DNA from: Pelagibius litoralis
GTDB lineage: Bacteria > Pseudomonadota > Alphaproteobacteria > Kiloniellales > Kiloniellaceae
Length of the DNA stretch: 64,000 nucleotides
NCBI RefSeq assembly: GCF_011683915.1
Contig: NZ_JAAQPH010000011.1
Location: forward strand, 124,001-188,000
Direction: 5' to 3'
How positions within the stretch are numbered: the first letter of the stretch is position 1; each line of letters starts with the position of its first letter. The position numbers were made by a program, and so were the translations under genes. The notes below the pieces were generated by a model. That model had not been told where the DNA came from. It ran no database searches and saw nothing but the letters and a program-made list of their open reading frames with translations. Below, piece after piece: positions 8,903 through 17,706 of the stretch.

Positions 8903-10339
8903 TCAGTCATCATCCGCCGGGTTGGGAATCCATCCAGCGGCGACACGCGCTGCGCCGCGCTGCAACGGTGTGACCGCGCGCGCCAGTATGGCCCGTTTCA
9001 GCTCCGCGGCCTGCCAATCCGGATGGGCCGCCTTCAGGCGTGCCGCCAGGGCCGCCACCCGCGGCACGGCATAGCTGGAGCCGGAGGCCTGGCCCCGGGC
9101 GCCGCGATAATCGATGACCTCAAGCTGCTCGGCCGGCACCATCAGGTCGACCGACAGGGGCCCCCAGTTGGAGCCCCTGGCCAGACGCCCGAAGGCATCG
9201 GAAGAGGTCACGACGATCATGTTCTCCAATGTAAGGCTGGCCGGATAAAGCGGGTCGGCGTCGATGTCGCGGCCGTCGTTGCCGGCGGAGACGATGAAAA
9301 GCAGATTGCTGTATCGCTTCGCAGCGGCGGCGAAGCTTTCCCAGTCCCCCGGCTGTCGGCTGCCCATGGGCAGGGCGACGATCCCGGCGCCTGCAGCGGC
9401 GGCGGCCGAGACGATCTCGCCCATACGGGTCATGTCCGGGCGCGGATAGCGGTAGGGGACAAGGCGGATATCAGGCGCTTCCGCCACCAGCAGGCTCGCC
9501 ACCGGGGTTCCGTGGCGGATCGGAAAGAAGGGGGAGCGCCCGGTATCGCCGTCAAAGGGCCTGTCGTCGAGATCCCAGAAGTCCTGGCCCAGGGCCTTGC
9601 CTTCCTGATCGCGCGCCAACCGTTTGGTGATTTCCGGCAGCAGGTAATTCACGCCGCTGTCGATGTGGGCGACCGTGACGCCGCCGGGATCGTCGCCCGC
9701 CGGCACCGGCGGGTTCAGGGGTTCGGTGGTTTCAACCTGCGCCAGATCCGGGGCGAGGTGGATCAGCGTGCTGGCATCTCCCGCCGCGTCATACTGCAAG
9801 GCCCGGCCGTGATGGATAAGGCAGGTGCCATCGGCCAGTGCGGTCATCAGCGGGCGTTTGCCCGCTTCATCGAGGGCGGTCAGTGAGATGCGCCGCAATG
9901 CGCCGCCCGCCCTTGTGGCGCTCAGGCTGATGGAAAGGTCGCTGCCGGCCTTTTCCAGAATGACCTCCCGCCGGACCCAGGCGTCTGCCGGGCCGCGGTC
10001 GTTGACGGCGGCGGCAAGGTAGCCTTTCAACGGACCCGGGGTTTGGTCCTCAACACCCTGTGGATCGAGAAAGGCCGCCGGGCAGCGTTCGGTCGCCGCG
10101 GCCCGCAACAGGGCGCCCGCTTGCTGCAGATTATCGTCAGAGGCGGGCTCTGCCGCAACGGCCAGGGCGGGCACCAGGAAAACCGACAGCAGGACTCCGA
10201 GTCCGCCCTTGGCCAGGTCCGCAACACTGCCCGCCTGCGGCAGGCGGCAGTTTCTCTCCCGCCTGGAATCGCGCCGGTCCCGGATCGCTGCTAACAGAAA
10301 ATTGTTCTCTAGAATCAAGCGCCTGTCTACCTCTGTCAT
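8903..10339 (-). CDS. Secreted subtilisin-family (S8) serine peptidase
   Basis: 478 residues as drawn. The catalytic set is D227 (HIDSG), H276 (RHGTP), oxyanion N354 (SAGNDG) and S422 (GSSYAVP). A hydrophobic signal-like segment lies at residues about 47-63 (VLLSVFLVPALAVAAEP), so the first 40 basic residues may be an unusually long n-region or the true start may be further downstream; no better ATG/GTG with a ribosome site was seen. The GSSYAVP serine motif departs from the usual GTSMA. Residues 64-215 form a prodomain-like region. Probably periplasmic or exported. Confidence 0.85.
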   Translation of the reverse strand: MTEVDRRLILENNFLLAAIRDRRDSRRERNCRLPQAGSVADLAKGGLGVLLSVFLVPALAVAAEPASDDNLQQAGALLRAAATERCPAAFLDPQGVEDQTPGPLKGYLAAAVNDRGPADAWVRREVILEKAGSDLSISLSATRAGGALRRISLTALDEAGKRPLMTALADGTCLIHHGRALQYDAAGDASTLIHLAPDLAQVETTEPLNPPVPAGDDPGGVTVAHIDSGVNYLLPEITKRLARDQEGKALGQDFWDLDDRPFDGDTGRSPFFPIRHGTPVASLLVAEAPDIRLVPYRYPRPDMTRMGEIVSAAAAAGAGIVALPMGSRQPGDWESFAAAAKRYSNLLFIVSAGNDGRDIDADPLYPASLTLENMIVVTSSDAFGRLARGSNWGPLSVDLMVPAEQLEVIDYRGARGQASGSSYAVPRVAALAARLKAAHPDWQAAELKRAILARAVTPLQRGAARVAAGWIPNPADDD

Positions 10340-10415
10340 CGACAGAACCGCTGTCCTGGGCCAGGATGCGGGCGCGACAGAGGCCCTATCTGCTGATAGT
10401 TAAGCGAGTACTCTA

Positions 10416-11342
10416 TTGAACGACATCATCCTGCACCACTATCCACAGTCACCGGTTTCGGAAAAGGTGCGCATCGCCTTCGGCTTGAAGGGGCTTGCCT
10501 GGCGCTCGGTGACCGTGCCGCGCCTGCCGCCGAAGCCCGATCTGATGCCGCTGACCGGCGGTTACCGCCGTGCGCCGGTGATGCAGATCGGCGCCGATAT
10601 CTACTGCGATACCCAATGCATCCTGCGGGCGCTGGAGCAGCGCTTTCCCGATCCCAGTTTCTTTCCCGAGGGGAACCCCGGACTGGTCTGGGCGCTCAGC
10701 CGCTGGACCGATGGTGAACTGCTCGATCTGGCGGTACGCCTGGTGCTGGGCGCCGGTGCCGAGAGCCTGCCTGCAGACTTCGCCCGCGACCGAGGGCGGC
10801 TCTATCTCGGCCCCGACCAGACGGTCGGGGATCTGAAGGCGGACCTGCCCAACATTATCGGGCAGCTTCGGGCCGCCTTCGCCTGGATAGAGTCGAGCAT
10901 TGAGCGCAACGGCGGTTTCGTGCTGGGCCCGCAGCCCAGCCTCGCCGATGCCCTGGTCTATTATCTCGCCTGGTTCATTCGCGGCCGCTGGCCACAGGGG
11001 CCGTCGTTTCTCGCCCAGTTCCCGGCCCTGGTATCCTGGGAAAGCAAGCTGCGCGACCGGGAGCATGGCGACGTTGCGGCAATGGAGTCGACAGAGGCGC
11101 TCGATATCGCGCAGCGTAGTGAAACCGTGACGACTGAAGGCGACGATGCGGAAGACCCGCAAGGCCTGCGCTGCGGCGACCGGCTTGCCGTGGTGCCGGC
11201 GGTGGACGGTGGCGATCCAGTCGTTCATGGCAGGTTGCGCTATGCGGACCGGGAGACGGTTGTCCTGATTCATGAGCACGCGCGTGTCGGTCAGGTCTGC
11301 CTGCACTTCCCGCGCGTCGGCTACAGAATTACCCGCGCTTAG
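10416..11342 (+). CDS. Glutathione S-transferase family protein with C-terminal extension
   Basis: A 308-residue protein starting at TTG. Residues 1-75 are the thioredoxin-like GST N-domain (LHHYPQSPVSEKVRIAFGLKG, cis-Pro in RRAPVMQIG). Residues about 90-210 are the helical C-domain (PSLADALVYYLAWF). The final 80 or so residues (GLRCGDRLAVVPAVDGGDPVVHG...) are a beta-rich tail not found in ordinary GSTs. The catalytic position looks like Ser rather than Cys or Tyr. The substrate is unknown. Divergent from the subtilisin gene, with a strong hairpin directly after the stop. Confidence 0.85.
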   Translation: MNDIILHHYPQSPVSEKVRIAFGLKGLAWRSVTVPRLPPKPDLMPLTGGYRRAPVMQIGADIYCDTQCILRALEQRFPDPSFFPEGNPGLVWALSRWTDGELLDLAVRLVLGAGAESLPADFARDRGRLYLGPDQTVGDLKADLPNIIGQLRAAFAWIESSIERNGGFVLGPQPSLADALVYYLAWFIRGRWPQGPSFLAQFPALVSWESKLRDREHGDVAAMESTEALDIAQRSETVTTEGDDAEDPQGLRCGDRLAVVPAVDGGDPVVHGRLRYADRETVVLIHEHARVGQVCLHFPRVGYRITRA

Positions 11343-11348
11343 AAGCGA

Positions 11349-11378
11349 ACAGCCCCGGACCTGATGGTCCGGGGCTGT
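11349..11378. terminator. Perfect 13-bp hairpin between convergent genes
   Basis: ACAGCCCCGGACC and its exact complement around a TGAT loop, 6 bases after the GST stop and 24 bases beyond the stop of the convergent phytase-like gene. No T-run on either side, so it is probably a bidirectional terminator or RNA-end stabiliser rather than a classical intrinsic terminator. Confidence 0.75.
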
Positions 11379-11401
11379 AGGGCGAGACGCTGCGGATCGG
11401 G

Positions 11402-13630
11402 CTATCTGCTGGCCTGCAGCTGGTTGACCGGACCCAGGCGCAGGAACAGGCTTTCGCCCGGCGAGCCGTCGACGCCGTCGTTGTCGGTCACCGCATAGAG
11501 TTGGCCGTCGGCGGCGAGGGTAAAGCCCTCCACCTTGTCGGCGGTCCAACCCTTGGCGGCCTGCAGCATTGGCAGCAGGTCCATCGCCAGGGTCTTGCTG
11601 AGTACGGGCGGCTCGGCGCCGACCGCGGCCGGCGTGACCGCGCTGAGATCGACCTGATAGACCCGCTTGATGGCAGCATCGGTTCCGGCCTGATTGTCCC
11701 GCTCAAGGATGGCGAAGCGGCCGTTGCCCAGGGCGGTGATTTCGCTGAGGCCGACCCAGCCGCCGGCGGCGCTCTCCGGCTTGTCCAGCGGATAGTGCAT
11801 GACGCCCCAGGTCGAGCTGGCGAGGTCCATTGTCAGGATCTTGGTCATGCCCTTGGGATCGTCGTGCCATTCGCGCTGGACCACGACGTAGAGCCTGTTG
11901 CCTTCCAGGGCAACGCCTTCCAGGCCGAAGCGCTTCTTGGCCGATTCCAGGACTTCCGGCAAGGTAATCTCCCGCGCCACTTCCCCATCGGGCAGGACGT
12001 GGAGGATCAGGTTGGCGCGATCCTTGTCGGGGTGTCCTTCGGAAGCGACGTAGAAGCTGCCGTCCGGGGCGGCGGCGATGCCTTCGGGATCGAGGTTCTC
12101 GACCGGCTTGCCGTCCCGGGTGATCGCCTGTGCCGCTACGATGCGGGCGGGCTCTGCAGAGACGTCGAGGGTGTAGATATGGGCGACGCTATAGAAGCTG
12201 TCGTTCACCGCGTAGAGGATCGCCGGGTCGCTCGGATGGGCAGCGAGACCGGAGAGTGCGCCCCAGCCGATCGGCTGGCCGTCGGGGCCATCGACAGAGA
12301 CGATCTGCGGCAGAAGCGGGCCGTCGCCGCCCTGCTGATAGATCGCGATGGTGGACCGCAGGCCGTCTTCGGCACTGTCCTTTTCGTTGGAGATGACGAT
12401 CAGGCCGCGCTCGCCAATCGTGGTGATGCCTTCCGGGCCGACACCGCCGGAGGGCAGGGCCTGGATCAGCTCCATACCGCCGTTGGCGATGTCTTCGCGA
12501 AACAGGCCGACGAGGTTGGCGCGCTCCAGGCCGACCATGACCAGGCGCTCGCCGTTGAAGCTGCCAACCGCCACGCCTTCGGGTTCGCTGCCCTTCTTGC
12601 CGGAGCGCTTCTCCGGATAATGACCCAGGGAAACCGCCATGCGTTCGGTCACCGTACCGGAATCATAGGGGATCCGGCCGTCGACGGTGAAAACGCTGAA
12701 GCCGCGCGATCCGCCCTCGTAATCGCCTTCGTTGGCGGTCACGAAACGGGTGTTGTCCAGCCAGGCAACGGCGTCGGGTTCGCGGCGCAGGCCTTCTTTG
12801 CGCTCGCTCAGGTTGATGACGCCGTCCTTTGTGAAGTCGGCGTTTTCCAGGTCGACGCTGCCGGCGGAGAAATGATTGATCACCTTGTTGCGCGCCAGAT
12901 CGACGACCGCCAGGTGGTTGTTCTCCTGCAGCGTCACCACGGCCTGGTTCAGGCTGTTGATCGACACGAACTCCGGTTCCGGGTCGCTCGGGGCGATCTC
13001 GGCAAGACCGGTCAGGTCGGTGACCGTCACGGCCGCACAGTTGGCAAGCATGCCGTCTCCCTCGACCTGGAAGCTGGCGAGGTGACCGGCAGGCAGCTGC
13101 GGGATCTCGCCTTCGTTCAGGTCTTCATCGCGCTCGTTTTCGATGGCGATGGCGAGGTAGCGGCCGTCCGGGCTGATCGCCACGCTGTCCGGCTGGCCCT
13201 GCACGTCGCAGGTGGTTGCGATCCTGCCGCTATCCAGCTCGACCACCGCGACATGGCCGGAGGGCTTTTCGTAGCTTTCCGAAGTGTTCACGCCGACATA
13301 GGCGTGCTTGCCCAGCACCGCGACCGAGGTGGGTTCGCCCCCGACCATGACGATGCCGGCCGGCTTGGGGTTGGCGGGATCGGCGATGTCGACCCGGCCG
13401 ATGGCTTCCAGCTCCGAGTCGGTATAGACCAGCAGGTTGCCGTCCATCGCCGAGGTCACGATCTCGGCGACGGTTTCGGTGGCCGGATCGGTTCCTTCGG
13501 GAAGATTCTGGAAAATCGGGAAGGAGGAAACGCGGGTGAAGGGTTCGGTGGCTGTGGCTGGTGTCATTGCCGCCGGGGCAAGCCAAGCCAAACCGGCCGT
13601 CAGCCCGACGGCGAGAACAGGGCGGAACAT
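11402..13630 (-). CDS. Secreted phytase-like / esterase-like beta-propeller protein
   Basis: A 742-residue protein with a signal peptide (MFRPVLAVGLTAGLAWLAP..., cleavage near ATA-TEP). I chose the ATG at 13630 rather than an upstream in-frame start, because GGAGAATCCG lies just ahead and the signal peptide follows at once. The N-terminal half is a beta-propeller of the choice-of-anchor/surface-layer type (SPDGRYLAIAIENERDEDLNEGEIP). The C-terminal half (about 440-742) matches the 'esterase-like activity of phytase' family (GWGALSGLAAHP, NLDPEGIAAAPDG). DFTKDGVINLSE in the first half is an EF-hand-like acidic loop. Probably a calcium-dependent periplasmic or extracellular phosphoesterase; substrate unproven. 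Confidence 0.8.
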   Translation of the reverse strand: MFRPVLAVGLTAGLAWLAPAAMTPATATEPFTRVSSFPIFQNLPEGTDPATETVAEIVTSAMDGNLLVYTDSELEAIGRVDIADPANPKPAGIVMVGGEPTSVAVLGKHAYVGVNTSESYEKPSGHVAVVELDSGRIATTCDVQGQPDSVAISPDGRYLAIAIENERDEDLNEGEIPQLPAGHLASFQVEGDGMLANCAAVTVTDLTGLAEIAPSDPEPEFVSINSLNQAVVTLQENNHLAVVDLARNKVINHFSAGSVDLENADFTKDGVINLSERKEGLRREPDAVAWLDNTRFVTANEGDYEGGSRGFSVFTVDGRIPYDSGTVTERMAVSLGHYPEKRSGKKGSEPEGVAVGSFNGERLVMVGLERANLVGLFREDIANGGMELIQALPSGGVGPEGITTIGERGLIVISNEKDSAEDGLRSTIAIYQQGGDGPLLPQIVSVDGPDGQPIGWGALSGLAAHPSDPAILYAVNDSFYSVAHIYTLDVSAEPARIVAAQAITRDGKPVENLDPEGIAAAPDGSFYVASEGHPDKDRANLILHVLPDGEVAREITLPEVLESAKKRFGLEGVALEGNRLYVVVQREWHDDPKGMTKILTMDLASSTWGVMHYPLDKPESAAGGWVGLSEITALGNGRFAILERDNQAGTDAAIKRVYQVDLSAVTPAAVGAEPPVLSKTLAMDLLPMLQAAKGWTADKVEGFTLAADGQLYAVTDNDGVDGSPGESLFLRLGPVNQLQASR

Positions 13631-13766
13631 CGGATTCTCCGTGAAGCAGGTAAAAAGCCAACTTGACGCATCGTTGCGTCGTCGCGATGACGAATTTGCG
13701 TCAGATTTGTTGCGTACCCTGATTTGGTCCTCGGCTGGAACCGCTTCGATGCAGGTTGAAAACACA

Positions 13767-14468
13767 CTAGCTTTTCCCAGCCTTCAGATGGTCTGCGGTT
13801 TGATTGAACAGAAGACTGTTGTTTTGCGCCGTATGCTTGCCGCGGTTCTGCTGGTCCTTGTGCAGGTCGATGGCGCGGCGCACCGCCGGGCGTTCCTTGA
13901 TCCGTCCGCGCCAGTCCGCGACCTGCGGAAAGTCGTTGAGGGTGGAGCCCAGGGGCTTGGCGATCAGCACCCAGGGAAAGGCGATCATGTCGGCAATGGA
14001 GTAGTCGCCCAGAATGTAATCCCGGCCTTCCAGGCGGCGCTCCAGGACCGCCAGATTGCGTTCGTATTCCCCGAGGTAACGCTTGAAGCCGTAATCCTCT
14101 CCCTCGGGTGCATAGTTCTTGAAGTGACTGAGCTGGCCGGCCATGGGCCCCTGGTTGCCGACCTGCCAGAACAGCCATTCCAGGGTTTCTTTGCGGCCCA
14201 GCGGGTCCGTCGGCATGAAGCGTCCCACTTTTTCCGCCAGGTAGAACAGGATGGCGCCACTTTCGAAGACACTGACCGCTTCGCCGGGAACGTCGCTGTC
14301 GACGATGGCCGGCATCTTCGCGTTGGGGCTGATCGCCAGATAGTCGGCCTTGAACTGATCGCCCTGGGACAGCTTCATCAGGTGGGTGCGGTAGGGCAGG
14401 CCGCATTCCTCCAGCATGATGGCGACTTTCCAGCCGTTGGGCGTTGGCGCGAAATAGAAGTCGATCAT
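13767..14468 (-). CDS. Glutathione S-transferase, YfcG/Nu-class-like
   Basis: A 233-residue GST starting MIDFYFAPTPNGWKVAIMLEE. The APTPNGWK turn, ...NAKMPAIVD cis-Pro motif and ESGAILFYLAEK Glu-Ser glutathione contact are typical of the YfcG/YghU group, which reduces disulfides with glutathione. Its ATG overlaps the stop of the CaiB gene by 4 bases (ATGA), so the two are translationally coupled. The C-terminal tail after residue 210 is Gln/Asn-rich and probably disordered. Its role with CaiB (perhaps protecting a reactive acyl-CoA step) is speculative. Confidence 0.9.
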   Translation of the reverse strand: MIDFYFAPTPNGWKVAIMLEECGLPYRTHLMKLSQGDQFKADYLAISPNAKMPAIVDSDVPGEAVSVFESGAILFYLAEKVGRFMPTDPLGRKETLEWLFWQVGNQGPMAGQLSHFKNYAPEGEDYGFKRYLGEYERNLAVLERRLEGRDYILGDYSIADMIAFPWVLIAKPLGSTLNDFPQVADWRGRIKERPAVRRAIDLHKDQQNRGKHTAQNNSLLFNQTADHLKAGKS

Positions 14469-15679
14469 GCCGCGTCCTCGCTTCTGGTCTTGGTTTCGGC
14501 GGCGCTGCCGTTTTCGATCATCGCGTCGATGGCCGCATCGTCGTAGCCGGCCTCCGATAAAATCTCGCGCGTGTGACCGCCCAGCGCCGGTGCCCCAAAG
14601 CGATGGTCGGGGGGTGTTGCGGAGAAGACTGCGGGCGATCTTGCCTGGCGCAGGCGTCCGGCGACCGGGTGGTCGCTTTCCATGACAATGCCGTTGGCCA
14701 CGGCCTGGGGGTGGCGGATTGCCTCGCGCCGGGTCAGCACCGGCGCGCAGGGCACGCCCTCTGCCTCCAGCCGTTCGATCCACTCCGCCGAGGTTCGTTC
14801 CCGCAGGGCCTCCTGGGTCAACGCCAGACGGGCGTGCTTGTGCAGGTCCAGGCCCTCTGAATTCTGGAAGCGCGGATCGTCGAGCCACTCCGGCCGTTCC
14901 GCCGCGCGGGCCAGGCCGCACCACTCCTTGTGGCGCATGACGGCGACGGAGATGTAGCCGTCCCTGGTTTCGTAGATCAGGTCGATGAAGCTCTGGGCCG
15001 TTTCTTTTTCCATCTCGTCGCCGACGAAGGTGTGACCGCCCATGTCGGAGCCCCAGAGGAAAGACAGGACGGTATCGAGCATGGAAAGCTTGATGTGCTG
15101 GCCCTCGCCGCTGCGGCTGCGCGCCAGCAGGGCGGCGCAGATCGCCTGTGCCATGGTAAAGCCGGTCAGCTTGTCCGGCAAGATGGTGCGCACCAGACGC
15201 GGGCGTTCTTCGTCGGCGCCGGCCTGCACCGTGGTCAGGCCCGAGAGGCACTGAACCAGGGGGTCGAAGACCGGCTTCTGGGCAAAAGGACCCTCGAAAC
15301 CGAAACCACTGATGGAGGCATACACCAGTTTCGGATTCTCCCCACGCAAGGCCTCGTAGCCCAGGCCGAGGCGGTCGATCACGCCCGGCCGGAAGTTCTG
15401 GATGAAGACATCGGCGTCGCGTGCCAGGTGCTTTACGGCGGCCAGGCCTTCCGGCGTTTTCAGGTTCAGGGCGATGGAGCGCTTGTTGCGGTTGTTGTTC
15501 AGAAAGGACGCGGAGAAACCGTTGCGGCGCGTTGCCACCTGCCGCGTATGGTCGCCACCTTCGGGGGTTTCCACCTTGATCACGTCGGCACCCTGGTCGG
15601 CCAGGATCATGGTGCCCAGGGGGCCTGAGACCATGGTCGTGAGGTCGATCACTTTGAAGCCGTCAAGCGGTCCGGGCAT
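14465..15679 (-). CDS. CaiB/BaiF-family CoA-transferase
   Basis: A 404-residue class III CoA-transferase. N-terminal GFKVIDLTTMVSGPLGTMILADQGADVIKVE and the downstream NNRNKRSIALNLK and VFIQNFRPGVIDRLGLGYE blocks are family signatures. The expected catalytic Asp lies in the MGGHTF...YETRDGYIS region. These enzymes move CoA from a donor such as succinyl- or formyl-CoA to another carboxylate. The acceptor cannot be read. First gene of a pair with the GST. Confidence 0.9.
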   Translation of the reverse strand: MPGPLDGFKVIDLTTMVSGPLGTMILADQGADVIKVETPEGGDHTRQVATRRNGFSASFLNNNRNKRSIALNLKTPEGLAAVKHLARDADVFIQNFRPGVIDRLGLGYEALRGENPKLVYASISGFGFEGPFAQKPVFDPLVQCLSGLTTVQAGADEERPRLVRTILPDKLTGFTMAQAICAALLARSRSGEGQHIKLSMLDTVLSFLWGSDMGGHTFVGDEMEKETAQSFIDLIYETRDGYISVAVMRHKEWCGLARAAERPEWLDDPRFQNSEGLDLHKHARLALTQEALRERTSAEWIERLEAEGVPCAPVLTRREAIRHPQAVANGIVMESDHPVAGRLRQARSPAVFSATPPDHRFGAPALGGHTREILSEAGYDDAAIDAMIENGSAAETKTRSEDAA

Positions 15680-15885
15680 CGTTGAGGTCTCCTAGGTTCC
15701 AAGTTTCTTCCGGCAGAGGCCTGATCCGCGGGGAAGGCCTTCTCAGGGGGTGGATTTATACCGGCCGTTATTCTGCCAGCTATTTGCCGCCGCCGCAGCA
15801 AGCCGATTGATCCACCTGATTCTCTTGCCGCTTGATGTCGCCGGGCCGGCTGGGGCACCCTGTGCGCCATAAGGAGGCCGCAATC

Positions 15886-16530
15886 TTGGACCCTTTGATC
15901 CTGCATGCCCTGTTGATGCTGGTCGCTTGGCTGGTTCTGGCGCCGCTGGGTATCTTGCTGGCCCGCTTCTTCAAGATCACGCCGCGGCAGGACTGGCCCC
16001 GCCAGTTGGACAACCGCTTCTGGTGGTACGGCCATCTGATCTGCATGTATGGGGCTGTCGGTCTTGCCGGACTGGCGGTCTGGACAGCGGTTTCCACCAC
16101 CGGGGGCTTTGAGCTTTCGCTGCATGCGGCTTTTGGATCGATGGCGGTGGGACTGGCCGTTCTGCAGGTGTTGAGCGGCTGGCTGCGGGGCAGCAAGGGC
16201 GGCCCGACCGACCGGCGGGCGGCAAGAAACGACCCGAGCACCTGGCGGGGCGACCATTACGACATGACGGCACGGCGTATCGCCTTTGAGGCCTGGCACA
16301 AGGTCGCGGGCTATGGCGTTTTGCTGCTGGCCCTGGCCGCCGCGGCCAGCGGTCTGGAACTGCTCGGCTGGCTTCAGCCGTTTCTGGCCTGGCTTGTCGC
16401 CCTGCCGCTGCTGTTCCTGCTGGTCTACGGGGTTCTGCAGCGCGCCGGCTTTGCCAAGGACACCTATCGCGCGATCTGGGGGCCGGACGAAGCCCATCCC
16501 GGCAATCGCCGAGGACCCGGCCGGCGATAG
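15886..16530 (+). CDS. Cytochrome b561-like membrane protein
   Basis: A 214-residue protein. I chose the TTG at 15886 because AAGGAGG lies 8-9 bases upstream and the first membrane helix (LILHALLMLVAWLVLAPLGILLA) follows at once. Five membrane segments carry histidines H7, H50, H80 and H138, the four-His pattern that binds two b hemes in eukaryote-like b561 proteins. Suggested role: transmembrane electron transfer. It stands alone between the CaiB operon and a convergent LacI gene. Partner unknown. Confidence 0.75.
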   Translation: MDPLILHALLMLVAWLVLAPLGILLARFFKITPRQDWPRQLDNRFWWYGHLICMYGAVGLAGLAVWTAVSTTGGFELSLHAAFGSMAVGLAVLQVLSGWLRGSKGGPTDRRAARNDPSTWRGDHYDMTARRIAFEAWHKVAGYGVLLLALAAAASGLELLGWLQPFLAWLVALPLLFLLVYGVLQRAGFAKDTYRAIWGPDEAHPGNRRGPGRR

Positions 16531-16541
16531 AACAGTTTGCC

Positions 16542-17582
16542 CTAGGTGGTTTCTCCTTCGATGAACTCGAAGCCCGCGTCTGTGATGCGCGGCGGGGTTT
16601 TGCCGTTCAGGCGGTCCAGAATCCGCTCCGCGCTGAGGCGCCCCATTTCGTAGCGGGGCGAGCGGATCGTGGTCAGGGGCAGCGGCATCGATTGTCCGAC
16701 CTCCAGTCCGCTGAAACTCGCGAGGGCCAGTTCCCGGGGTACGGAGATCCCCTCGGCCAGGCAGTACATCAGCGCACCGCTGGCCACCGCGTCGTTCGAT
16801 GCATAAACGATTTCGATTTTGGCCGACTGGGCGAGCAGGCTGGCCATATGCCGGCGGCCAAGCCCGATGCCCGAAGGTTCATCGACGGTCAGCTCGGCAA
16901 CCATTTTGCCGCCGCCTTTCAGGACCGTGTCGGAAAAGCCCTTGAAGCGTTTTCCGGCGGCTTTGTCGCGCTGCAGATCGCAGCCCAGGTAGGCGAAGCG
17001 GCGGTAGCCCTTTTTCAGCAAACGCTCCGCCGTCATCACCGCGGCTTTGCGATGATCGAGGCCGACGCACATGTCGATCGGCTTGCGGGTAAGCTCCATG
17101 ACCTCGACCACCGGCGCGGGGGAGGCGCGCAGGATGGTGACTGCATCGCGATGGTGCTGGGCATTGGCGATGATGATGCCGGCGGGCCGCCAGGACATCA
17201 TGGCGGCGATCAACTCGGCCTCCCGCCCCAGGTCGTACTCGGAAACGCCTATGACCGCGTGATAGCCGGCGGTATCGAGACAATCGGTGATGCCGGCCAG
17301 AACCTCCGGGAAGACAATGTTACGCAGCGAGGGGATGATGACCGCCAGCTGCATCGACTTCGCCGAGGCCAGGGCGCCGGCCAACCGGTTGGGCACATAG
17401 CCCAGAGCCTTCACCGCCGCCTGAACCTTGTCGCGTGTCTTCTGGGAGACATTGGTTTTGCCGCGCAGCACCCGCGACACGGTCATCTCGCTGACGCCGG
17501 CTGCCTTGGCAACCTCGTTCAAAGTGCCCGAACCGCTGGAGATACGTTTGCCGGGCCGGTTTTTGGTTTCTGTCTTGGGCAT
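16542..17582 (-). CDS. LacI-family transcriptional regulator (adjacent to the CUT1 ABC importer)
   Basis: A 346-residue regulator with an N-terminal LacI helix-turn-helix (LNEVAKAAGVSEMTVSRVLRGK, residues about 21-42), the YVPNRLAGALAS hinge helix and a periplasmic-binding-protein-like effector domain. Divergent from the ABC operon, whose ATPase gene starts 125 bases away. A likely operator lies 22-38 bases from its start. By family rule it represses the importer until a sugar or sugar acid binds; the effector is not known. Confidence 0.93.
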   Translation of the reverse strand: MPKTETKNRPGKRISSGSGTLNEVAKAAGVSEMTVSRVLRGKTNVSQKTRDKVQAAVKALGYVPNRLAGALASAKSMQLAVIIPSLRNIVFPEVLAGITDCLDTAGYHAVIGVSEYDLGREAELIAAMMSWRPAGIIIANAQHHRDAVTILRASPAPVVEVMELTRKPIDMCVGLDHRKAAVMTAERLLKKGYRRFAYLGCDLQRDKAAGKRFKGFSDTVLKGGGKMVAELTVDEPSGIGLGRRHMASLLAQSAKIEIVYASNDAVASGALMYCLAEGISVPRELALASFSGLEVGQSMPLPLTTIRSPRYEMGRLSAERILDRLNGKTPPRITDAGFEFIEGETT

Positions 17583-17603
17583 TTCGCCTCTTTGTCCATT
17601 AGA

Positions 17604-17620
17604 ATGTTAGCGTATGACAT
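17604..17620. promoter_or_regulatory. Candidate LacI-type operator between regulator and ABC operon
   Basis: ATGTTAGCGTATGACAT, an imperfect inverted repeat (ATGT...ACAT arms with a CG at the centre) in the divergent intergenic region 17583-17706. LacI-family boxes often read TGTTA-CG-TAACA. Position and half-sites fit; symmetry is poor in the middle. Confidence 0.4.
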
Positions 17621-17706
17621 TTTTGCGTTGCTGCGCCAGTGGAAAGCTTGTTAGCCTGTCTCACAAGACCGCGAGAAGCCGGCTTTGAACTGGGAGGAAA
17701 AGGCAT

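Noticed and set aside
11501-13666. A 721-residue plus-strand open frame opposite the phytase-like gene
   Set aside because: Antisense shadow of a signal-peptide protein with clear domain homology; no ribosome site or recognisable domain.
13767-15251. A 494-residue minus-strand frame joining GST and CaiB regions
   Set aside because: The N-terminal part is CaiB out of frame; the true GST begins at its own ATG at 14468.
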